NCBI RefSeq assembly: GCF_048572895.1
Contig: NZ_CP183878.1
Location: 3,224,001-3,288,000, forward strand
Length of the DNA: 64,000 nucleotides
Direction: 5' to 3'
Origin: Psychrobacillus sp048572895
Lineage (GTDB): Bacteria > Bacillota > Bacilli > Bacillales_A > Planococcaceae
The translations under genes were made by a program, and so were the position numbers. Shown here piece by piece: positions 57,380-64,000 of the stretch (the stretch's first letter is position 1; each line of letters begins with the position of its first letter). The notes under the pieces were generated by a model. That model was given only the letters and a program-made list of their open reading frames with translations, had not been told where the DNA came from and did no database searches.

Positions 57380-58753
57380 ATGTCACAACCCAATATTCCT
57401 AATATTTCGCCTAGCATAACGATTACTAGGGATGATGCAATTAACCTTCTCTTAGCATCCATTGCCATGGAAGAGCTAGGTTTAGCGCATATTATTAATG
57501 CTGAAGGAGAAAAAATTCAGTTTGCACTCGGCACATTACCTGGCGTGACCACACCAGCTTCGTTTGAGAATATCTTACGAGTGAATGACAGTGTTCAAGA
57601 TACGCTCGAGTTGGCGATAAAAAAAGAACTATTATTGGATAGCAAATTGAAACAAGTTACTCAAATCACTACAGGAACCGGAGCTACTGGCGCTACTGGT
57701 GGAACTGGACCTACTGGCAACACTGGACCGGCTGGGGCTACTGGTGGAACCGGACCTACTGGCGACACCGGAACGGCTGGAGCTACCGGTGGAACTGGAC
57801 CTACTGGCAACACTGGACCGGCTGGGGCTACTGGTGGAACCGGACCTACTGGCAACACTGGACCGGCTGGGGCTACTGGTGGAACCGGACCTACTGGCGA
57901 CACCGGAACGGCTGGGGCTACTGGTGGAACCGGACCTACTGGCAACACTGGACCGGCTGGGGCTACTGGTGGAACCGGACCTACTGGCGACACCGGAACG
58001 GCTGGAGCTACCGGTGGAACTGGACCTACTGGCAACACTGGACCGGCTGGGGCTACTGGTGGAACCGGACCTACTGGCGACACCGGAACGGCTGGAGCTA
58101 CCGGTGAAACTGGACCTACTGGCAACACTGGACCGGCTGGGGCTACTGGTGGAACCGGACCTACTGGCGACACCGGCACGGCTGGAGCTACTGGTGGAAC
58201 CGGACCTACTGGCGCTACGGGTGCACCTGGATCTGGTGCTATAATTCCATATGCATCTGGTCTCCCTTCTGTGCTCACTACTGTTCTAGGTGGTCTTCTT
58301 AATACGTCAAGCATTGTTGGATTCGGAAATTCTGCTAATAATATTAGTGTTGCTGGAGGTACAATAGATCTTACAGGTGCTGGAGGCACACTTCTTAACT
58401 TTGCATTTTCAGCTCCTCGTGCCGGAACAATTACATCAATATCTGCATACTTTAGCACTACAGCGGCATTGGCTCTTTTAGGATCGACTGTAACGATTAC
58501 AGCACAATTATATAGTTCAACCACACCAAATAACATCTTCAGTCCAATTCCAGGCGCTGTTGTAACATTAGCACCAACTCTAACAGGTGCAGTGTCATTG
58601 GGAACTATTAGCAATGGTATTACTACTGGATTAGCTATACCAGTAACAGCACAAACTCGTCTATTAATGGTTTTTTCCGCAAATGTTACATCTGGTATTC
58701 CTCTTGCTGCAGTTGTTGCGGGTTATGCAAGCGCAGGAGTTGCAATTAGTTAA
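57380..58753 (+). CDS. Exosporium-type collagen-like glycoprotein with BclB C-terminal domain
   Basis: A 457-aa spore-surface protein. Residues 1-95 form a helical domain (DAINLLLASIAMEELGLAHI) shared with two neighbours. Residues 99-284 are uninterrupted Gly-X-Y triplets, mostly with Thr, built of a 45-bp DNA repeat (about 12 copies; GATGGTGPTGNTGPA is one unit). Residues 285-457 match the BclB C-terminal domain: IIPYASGLPSVLTT, GGTIDLTGAGGTLLNFAFS and SYFSTTAAL-like strands. Collagen stalk plus globular tip is the layout of exosporium filaments; threonines are probable glycosylation sites. No signal peptide is expected for mother-cell proteins. It starts after AAAGGAGAG. Confidence 0.88.
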   Translation: MSQPNIPNISPSITITRDDAINLLLASIAMEELGLAHIINAEGEKIQFALGTLPGVTTPASFENILRVNDSVQDTLELAIKKELLLDSKLKQVTQITTGTGATGATGGTGPTGNTGPAGATGGTGPTGDTGTAGATGGTGPTGNTGPAGATGGTGPTGNTGPAGATGGTGPTGDTGTAGATGGTGPTGNTGPAGATGGTGPTGDTGTAGATGGTGPTGNTGPAGATGGTGPTGDTGTAGATGETGPTGNTGPAGATGGTGPTGDTGTAGATGGTGPTGATGAPGSGAIIPYASGLPSVLTTVLGGLLNTSSIVGFGNSANNISVAGGTIDLTGAGGTLLNFAFSAPRAGTITSISAYFSTTAALALLGSTVTITAQLYSSTTPNNIFSPIPGAVVTLAPTLTGAVSLGTISNGITTGLAIPVTAQTRLLMVFSANVTSGIPLAAVVAGYASAGVAIS

Positions 58754-59187
58754 CTCAAAATAGAAGCATCGCCTATTAAAAAGGGAAGGTTTTCAATACT
58801 TCCCTTTTTTAATTGTCTCCACAGTTTACTATGACCTTCATCAATTATGAATTTCTTTCAAAAACATTCAGCTACCTTTAAATTATGAAGCAGTTGGTGA
58901 GAACCTTTAATAACAAACGATATTTTTTAAGAAGAAACAACCTACCATATAAATAATGAAAAAATTTAGACAGTTTTTTTCATACTAGCACTCATTAATT
59001 TTTTTTGAATACAATGTTATATAGTTGGGTGATTATCACGTCTTGGTTCTTTAGAAATCAATAAGTTTTTATAAGTATCTGTAAATCAGTTGTATTTCAA
59101 GATAACCAAATAAATAAAAAAAGACAATGATATTTTATCCTACCTATTTACTTATGATATTAAATAATGAGAAAGTGGTGAGTCTTT
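58754..59187 (+). other. Gap after the BclB-like gene
   Basis: This 434-bp stretch starts with a strong terminator (58778-58811: AAAAAGGGAAG against CTTCCCTTTTTT). The rest is AT-rich upstream DNA of the Cys/His-rich gene. No frame or repeat was recognised, and it does not share the leader seen before the other two collagen genes. Confidence 0.7.
58778..58811 (+). terminator. Terminator of the BclB-like gene
   Basis: AAAAAGGGAAG pairs with CTTCCCTTTTT around a 10-nt loop, with T-run TTTTTT. Confidence 0.92.
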
Positions 59188-59730
59188 ATGTCTCTTCCTA
59201 ATATTCCTAACATTACTCCATTAATTTCCTTAAATCGTTGTGACACAATCAATCTTCTTTTATCCTCAATAGCCTTAGAGGAAATTAGTTTATCTCATAT
59301 TCTAAATGCAGAAGGAGAAAAACTTCAACTATTTCTAAAATCCTGCCCCAAATGTTTAGATGACTATTTGGATATCAATGAAAGCATAAATAAGACACTC
59401 CGCACGGTAGTCAAATCGCAAATTTTGCTTGAATTTAAACTAGAGGATGTTGTGGAGTTAGATCGAAAAGCACATTGTAAAGATGAATGTTGCGATAATC
59501 GCCATAATAATCATTGTAGGCATCATAGTAAAGATGAACGTTGCGATGATTGCCGTAAGGATCGTTGTAAGCATCATAGTATAGATGAATGTTGCAATGA
59601 TTGCTGTAAGGATCGTTGTAAGCATCATAGTATAGATGAATGTTGCAATGATTGCTGTAAGAATCGTTGTAAGCATCAACATCATAGTAAAAATCCTTGT
59701 AAGCATTGCCAGGACAGAAGAATGGGATGA
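59188..59730 (+). CDS. Spore-surface-type protein with Cys/His-rich repeat tail
   Basis: A 180-aa protein that starts MSLPNIPNITPLISLNRCDT and has the same ~95-residue N-terminal domain as the two collagen-like neighbours. In place of collagen it carries a tail of about 86 residues with 19 Cys and 13 His, built on a 17-residue unit (CKHHSIDECCNDCCKDR; 51 bp in DNA), two exact-like copies and two degenerate ones. The tail could bind zinc or other metals, or be cross-linked by disulfides in the spore coat. I know no described protein with this combination. It has GTGGTGAG-type ribosome sequence before ATG. Confidence 0.85.
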   Translation: MSLPNIPNITPLISLNRCDTINLLLSSIALEEISLSHILNAEGEKLQLFLKSCPKCLDDYLDINESINKTLRTVVKSQILLEFKLEDVVELDRKAHCKDECCDNRHNNHCRHHSKDERCDDCRKDRCKHHSIDECCNDCCKDRCKHHSIDECCNDCCKNRCKHQHHSKNPCKHCQDRRMG

Positions 59731-59802
59731 TATGTTTAAGGAAAGATATACTTGTTCCAGTATGTTAATACAGTTTCAAAAGGAAAGGAGAACACAGCCC
59801 AA

Positions 59803-60282
59803 ATGAAAATGGATTATGTCAATGCTCATAAAAAAAGAGAACTAGAGTACATTAACTTCTTTCGTTCTTTTTTACTTTTTCTTACTAAAACATTCGACTC
59901 CCTTTTAACTCAAGAATTCTTATCTATAGAAAAAAGCAATCAAATGGAACGGAATGTTATGACCTCCATCTCTTTATTGTGGACTTTACATGTATCCATT
60001 TTTTCAAAAAGAATATTATATCCTAAAACTTCACACGAAAAATTATCCCATCAAACTTTTGATGATAAACAATCAAGAGAGGTTTTGCCTCTACTTCAAC
60101 AATTAAAGAAAGAAGTTGGACAATATTCTTTTCTGAACGAAAATTACAAAATACAATGCGTAAACACGTTAGAACAGATTCAACAATATTATTTAAGTTC
60201 TTTTTCTACACCTACCATTGTAGAATCAAACCTTCATGCTCCTCCTCCATGGTTGTCAAAAGATTATTCCATCACTGGGTAG
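59803..60282 (+). CDS. Unknown protein, 159 aa, spore-surface island
   Basis: A soluble, helix-rich protein without recognised domain. I chose ATG at 59803 (MKMDYVNAHKKRELEYINFF), with GGAAAGGAG 12 bp upstream; a TTG at 59752 with AAGGAAAG before it is the alternative and adds 17 residues. The middle is predicted helical (FFRSFLLFLTKTFDSLL, then MTSISLLWTLHVSIF), and the end is APPPWLSKDYSITG. It is about 70 bp after the Cys/His-rich gene and 50 bp before the glycosyltransferase, so it probably belongs to the same transcript. Function unknown. Confidence 0.7.
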   Translation: MKMDYVNAHKKRELEYINFFRSFLLFLTKTFDSLLTQEFLSIEKSNQMERNVMTSISLLWTLHVSIFSKRILYPKTSHEKLSHQTFDDKQSREVLPLLQQLKKEVGQYSFLNENYKIQCVNTLEQIQQYYLSSFSTPTIVESNLHAPPPWLSKDYSITG

Positions 60283-60332
60283 GGGGAATTCAGAGCATCT
60301 TATAAGATCAATTAAAATTAGGAGGTGAGTAT

Positions 60333-61430
60333 ATGAATGCTTTCCCTACTATTACCTTGTGTATGATTGTGAAAGATGAAGCTCATTGTATTAATAGTTG
60401 TTTAGAAAGTGTAAAGGGACTAGCTGGTGAGATTATCATCGTAGACACAGGTTCTTCTGATCAAACAATTGAAATATGTGAGAACCATGGTGCTAAAGTT
60501 TATTCTTATAAGTGGAAAGATGATTTTGCGGATGCACGAAATTATGGATTATCACTTTCAACGGGTGACTGGATTTTATGGTTAGATGCAGATGAAGAAT
60601 TAGATGCCACCACAAAATCCAAAATTCCAGAAGCTCTAGCAAATACGAATGCCCATCTACTTTCTCTAACTGTCTTTAATTATTATGGAAAAACAATACC
60701 AGTTGATAAAAGTAATGCTTATTTGATACACCAGCTGCGCTTATTTAGAAATTACAAAAATATTACATTCCATAACCGTATACATGAGACACCTCTTCTT
60801 CCTGCGGAAATAACGGAGAAAGACATTGAAAGCATTCCAGTATCTATTCATCATTATGGTTATTTGCAGGATATAGTGGAAATGAAACAAAAGGGGCAAC
60901 GAAATATTAATCTTTTGGAACAAGAATTGTCAGATTCAACACATAGTCCCTGGATAGAATACCATCTGGCTAGTGAAACTTATAGACAAGGAAAATATCA
61001 ACAAGCATTTCATTTTGTAAATCAGTCCATCTTACTTTTTTTACAACAAAGTCAGAAACCTCCTTCCCTTCTTTACAAATTAAAATATGCGATATTAATA
61101 GAAACTGATAGTCTAGACGGAGCATGGCCAAGTATCGAGAAGGCGATCCTTCTTTACCCTGATTATGTAGATTTACATTTTTATAAGGGCTACATTTTAT
61201 ATAAAATGAAAAATTATACGGAAGCGCTACAGGCTTTTGAAAAATGTCTTGAACTAGGTGATCACCATACAAAACATCTTATTTTAAAGGGAATGGGTAG
61301 CTTTAAAGCGTGGAAATATAAAGGATTATGTTTGGAACAATTAGGAATGATGGATGAAGCACATGAAGCTTATCTATACGAAAAGGAATATAAAGATAAA
61401 TTAGAGTTGGAAAATAATACAAGTATTTAA
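60333..61430 (+). CDS. Glycosyltransferase family 2 with TPR tail
   Basis: A 365-aa enzyme. Residues 1-110 are a GT2 domain: LCMIVKDEAHCINSCLESV, IIIVDTGSSDQT (nucleotide-sugar contact) and LWLDADEELD with the DxD metal site. The remainder contains helical repeats of TPR type (YVDLHFYKGYILYKMKNY, then ALQAFEKCLEL). Enzymes of this layout glycosylate proteins or peptides in Bacillales. Its place between collagen-like Thr-rich proteins makes them natural acceptors; this is inference. It has AGGAGGTGAGT before ATG and a terminator after. Confidence 0.88.
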   Translation: MNAFPTITLCMIVKDEAHCINSCLESVKGLAGEIIIVDTGSSDQTIEICENHGAKVYSYKWKDDFADARNYGLSLSTGDWILWLDADEELDATTKSKIPEALANTNAHLLSLTVFNYYGKTIPVDKSNAYLIHQLRLFRNYKNITFHNRIHETPLLPAEITEKDIESIPVSIHHYGYLQDIVEMKQKGQRNINLLEQELSDSTHSPWIEYHLASETYRQGKYQQAFHFVNQSILLFLQQSQKPPSLLYKLKYAILIETDSLDGAWPSIEKAILLYPDYVDLHFYKGYILYKMKNYTEALQAFEKCLELGDHHTKHLILKGMGSFKAWKYKGLCLEQLGMMDEAHEAYLYEKEYKDKLELENNTSI

Positions 61431-61795
61431 AACTATAACTTAGGCAATAAAAAGATGACTCTGGTATTGTACCAGAGTCTTTATTTATGTTTTTTTGAAC
61501 ATTATAATCTTCCTATTTATTAGTGCAAAATCTCACGAGAACTCCCCTGTTTATCATCGGGCTATCCACTTCATATGCAACACTCCCCCAAACACTTACA
61601 TCTCATTACTCAAGGTAAACATATACTCCCTATTTTTTTATAAAAGGCTTTTCTATTATCTGCTTTATTAACAACACAAGAGACACTTAGCTTATCCCTT
61701 TTCTCCACACCTGAATAGATTATTAACAGAGCAATCTTTGTTTCACCATGTGGTTATACCAGATTGTTCCAAATAAATTATAAAGGAGAGAGCAA
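61431..61795 (+). other. Gap before the propeller gene
   Basis: This 365-bp stretch holds a terminator (61451-61486) that ends the glycosyltransferase, and from about 61630 a leader similar to that at 57215-57379. No frame is credible in between. Confidence 0.7.
61451..61486 (+). terminator. Glycosyltransferase terminator
   Basis: GACTCTGGTA pairs perfectly with TACCAGAGTC (61457-61480) around a 3-4 nt loop, followed by TTTATTT. Confidence 0.92.
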
Positions 61796-63889
61796 ATGTC
61801 GCAACCAAATATTCCTAATATTTCCCCTAACATTTCAATCACGAGGGATGAAGCTATTAACTTACTCTTAGCTTCTATTGCCATGGAAGAGTTGGGACTA
61901 GCACATATCATTAATGCCGAAGGAGAAAAAATACAATATGCACTCGGCACAATACCTGGATTGACAGCACCGGCTTCTTTACAGGAAATCTTACAAGTGA
62001 ATGACAGCGTTCAAGATACGCTGTCATTGGCGATAAAAAAAGAACTATTATTAGATAGTAAATTGAAACAAGTAACTCAAATTACTTCTGGAAGTGGAGT
62101 TACTGGTCCAACCGGTGTTACTGGTGTTACCGGAGACACTGGACCTACTGGGGCTACTGGAGACACTGGACCTGCTGGAGTTACGGGCGCTACAGGCGAA
62201 ACTGGACCTGCTGGAGTTACGGGCGCTACAGGCGACACCGGACCTACTGGAGCTACTGGAGACACTGGACCTGCTGGAGCTACGGGCGCTAGCGGACCCG
62301 CTGGACCTACTGGCGCTACCGGAGGCACTGGACCTGCTGGACCTGCTGGACCTACTGGCGCTACTGGAGACACTGGACCTGCTGGAGTTACGGGCGCTAC
62401 AGGCGACACCGGACCTACTGGGGCTACTGGAGACACTGGACCTGCTGGAGTTACGGGCGCTAGCGGAGGCACTGGACCTGCTGGACCTACTGGAGACACT
62501 GGGGCTGCTGGAGTTACGGGCGCTACAGGCGACACCGGACCTACTGGCGCTACTGGAGACACTGGACCTGCTGGAGCTACGGGCGCTAGCGGACCCGCTG
62601 GACCTACTGGCGCTACTGGAGACACTGGACCTGCTGGAGCTACGGGCGCTAGCGGACCCGCTGGACCTACTGGCGCTACCGGAGGCACTGGACCTGCTGG
62701 ACCTACTGGCGCTACTGGAGACACTGGACCTGCTGGAGCTACGGGCGCTAGCGGACCCGCTGGACCTACTGGCGCTACCGGAGGCACTGGACCTGCTGGA
62801 CCTACTGGCGCTACTGGAGACACTGGACCTGCTGGAGCTACGGGCGCTAGCGGACCTGCTGGACCTACTGGCGCTACTGGAGACACTGGACCTGCTGGAG
62901 CTACGGGCGCTAGCGGACCCGCTGGACCTACTGGGGCTACCGGAGGCACTGGAGCAACTGGTGCTACCGGATCGACGGGTGCAACTGGATCTGGGACCCC
63001 TTCTTCCGTAAACCTCATTTACGTGACAAACGAGGCCAGTAACAATGTCTCCGTCATTAATGGAAATACCAATACCGTCATAGCCACCGTTACAGTGGGT
63101 TCTTTGCCAATTGGTGTCGATGTGAATCCCACCACCAACCGAATTTATGTGGCAAATGAGGGCACGAACAATGTTTCTGTCATTGACGGAAATACCAATA
63201 CCGTCATCGCCACCGTTACAGTGGGGATTAATCCATTGGGTGCAAGGGTGAATCCTAATACAAACCTAATTTATGTGACAAATTTGAACAGTAACAATGT
63301 CTCTGTCATTAGCGGACTTTCCAATACCGTCATAGCCACCATCCCCGTGGGTACTGGGCCTTTTGGTGCATGGGTGAATCCTACAACCAACCGAATTTAC
63401 GTGGCAAACGCGGTCAGTAACAATGTCTCCGTCATTAGTGGACTTACTAATACCGTCATAGCCACCATCCCCGTGGGTACTCAGCCATTGGGTGTAGCCG
63501 CGAATCCTATCACCAACCGGATTTATGTGGCAAACAGTGTCAGCAACAATGTCTCCGTCATTAGCGGACTTTCCAATACCGTCATAGCTACCATCCCGGT
63601 GGGTACTCAGCCAGGTGGTGTAGTGGTGAATCCTAATACAAACCTAATTTACGTGACAAATACTGCCACCAACAATGTCTCCGTCATTAACGGAAATACC
63701 AATACCGTAATAGCCACCATTACAGTGGGTAACACCCCTTTGGGATTAGCTGTGAATCCTCTAACAAATGGGATTTACGTAGCAAACCAGATCAGTAACA
63801 ATATCTCCGTCATCGACGGAAATACTAATACCGTCATAGCCACCATTCCAGTTGGTACCAACCCTGCGGGAGTATCACTGAATCCTTAA
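61796..63889 (+). CDS. Collagen-like spore-surface protein with YVTN beta-propeller tip
   Basis: A 697-aa three-part protein. Residues 1-95 are the same N-terminal domain as in the BclB-like protein, nearly identical. Residues 99-400 are Gly-X-Y triplets (units such as GPTGATGDTGPAGATGAS). Residues 403-697 are seven repeats of about 42 residues, each with IYVTN or IYVAN, NNVSVI, TNTVIAT and a turn such as VNPTTN, the YVTN/YncE type that folds into a seven-bladed propeller. The propeller would sit at the tip of a collagen stalk where BclB has its own domain. Function is perhaps adhesion or ligand binding. It starts after AAAGGAGAG. Confidence 0.9.
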   Translation: MSQPNIPNISPNISITRDEAINLLLASIAMEELGLAHIINAEGEKIQYALGTIPGLTAPASLQEILQVNDSVQDTLSLAIKKELLLDSKLKQVTQITSGSGVTGPTGVTGVTGDTGPTGATGDTGPAGVTGATGETGPAGVTGATGDTGPTGATGDTGPAGATGASGPAGPTGATGGTGPAGPAGPTGATGDTGPAGVTGATGDTGPTGATGDTGPAGVTGASGGTGPAGPTGDTGAAGVTGATGDTGPTGATGDTGPAGATGASGPAGPTGATGDTGPAGATGASGPAGPTGATGGTGPAGPTGATGDTGPAGATGASGPAGPTGATGGTGPAGPTGATGDTGPAGATGASGPAGPTGATGDTGPAGATGASGPAGPTGATGGTGATGATGSTGATGSGTPSSVNLIYVTNEASNNVSVINGNTNTVIATVTVGSLPIGVDVNPTTNRIYVANEGTNNVSVIDGNTNTVIATVTVGINPLGARVNPNTNLIYVTNLNSNNVSVISGLSNTVIATIPVGTGPFGAWVNPTTNRIYVANAVSNNVSVISGLTNTVIATIPVGTQPLGVAANPITNRIYVANSVSNNVSVISGLSNTVIATIPVGTQPGGVVVNPNTNLIYVTNTATNNVSVINGNTNTVIATITVGNTPLGLAVNPLTNGIYVANQISNNISVIDGNTNTVIATIPVGTNPAGVSLNP

Positions 63890-63946
63890 CGGGAAGTTCA
63901 TGAAATGCCAAACACGAATCCTATTTTGTTCCTCATACACGTGAAC

Positions 63947-63980
63947 AGTAACCAGTTTGTGTCGCGCAAACTGGTCACTG
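63947..63980 (+). terminator. Probable terminator after the propeller gene
   Basis: AGTAACCAGTTTG pairs with CAAACTGGTCACT (one mismatch, 7-nt loop), followed by a weak T-rich stretch GTCGTTTATT. Confidence 0.7.
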
Positions 63981-64000
63981 TCGTTTATTGATTTCTACAA

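Noticed and set aside
57675..58230. Possible CRISPR or satellite in the 45-bp repeats
   Set aside because: The repeats are in frame, contiguous and encode collagen triplets; there are no unique spacers.
57661..58614. Long minus-strand frame opposite the BclB-like gene (Pro/Val-rich repeats)
   Set aside because: It is the complement of Gly-X-Y coding repeats, whose composition keeps all frames open; it has no ribosome site or domain.
62077..63018. Long frames on both strands overlapping the second collagen region
   Set aside because: Same reason: repeat composition leaves other frames open. The true frame carries the conserved N-domain and propeller.

Overview
The window is chromosomal DNA of a low-GC, endospore-forming Gram-positive bacterium. 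The whole block from MoxR through guaA and pbuG to the pur operon follows the Bacillus subtilis order (yeaC, yeaD, yebA, guaA, pbuG, yebE, yebG, purEKBCSQLFMNHD). The rRNA sequences and spore-surface genes agree with this. Small-gene content and protein styles suggest the Planococcaceae/Caryophanaceae side of Bacillales, for example a Psychrobacillus-like organism. The genus is an inference, not a proof.

Layout. Positions 1-13660 hold the de novo purine operon, entirely on the minus strand. It starts at PurR boxes, a sigma-A promoter and a guanine riboswitch, and runs purE-K-B-C-S-Q-L-F-M-N-H-D; purD leaves the window. About 700 bp of repeats and long palindromes sit between purN and purH. 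At 13676-15001 are yebG, yebE and an IS3-type orfA remnant. At 15050-20330 is a complete rrn operon (5S, 23S, 16S, minus strand, no spacer tRNAs) with tandem promoters. At 20586-24935 are pbuG and guaA, each under its own G-box riboswitch, plus a decayed guaA 3' fragment and a 49-residue gene. At 24987-29340 is the MoxR/DUF58/transglutaminase operon. At 29888-32199 is the NAD salvage pair pncB-nadE. At 32556-39063 are two tandemly duplicated PQQ/cytochrome c dehydrogenases and an aminotransferase. At 39158-42488 are exoA, an SDR and an RclA-like disulfide reductase. At 42614-50423 is an oppABCDF transporter operon ending in an M20 peptidase and an ATP-grasp ligase. At 50725-57113 are catalase, a papain-like protein, and a Tat-exported GMC dehydrogenase operon ending in its own tatA, with a TetR regulator facing it. 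At 57380-63889 is a spore-surface island: three proteins with one shared N-terminal domain but three different tails (BclB, Cys/His-rich, seven-bladed YVTN propeller), plus a glycosyltransferase.

How the genes work together. Purine supply is set by PurR plus three guanine riboswitches acting on synthesis (pur), uptake (pbuG) and the IMP-to-GMP branch (guaA). The two dehydrogenase systems (PQQ/cyt c and GMC/Tat) point to oxidation of alcohols or sugars on the outer face of the membrane. The last 6.6 kb looks like an exosporium glycoprotein locus with its own glycosylation enzyme.

Most unusual signals. (1) Three intergenic arrays of degenerate units spaced exactly 21 bp apart (two helical turns). 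Their core words differ but fit one pattern, TTAYNNRC. Two of them are absent from the paralogous spacers of the PQQ duplication. (2) The PQQ duplication itself, with a readable junction scar. (3) Tandem terminators behind the guaA riboswitch. (4) A spore-surface domain fused to a 19-Cys/13-His tail.
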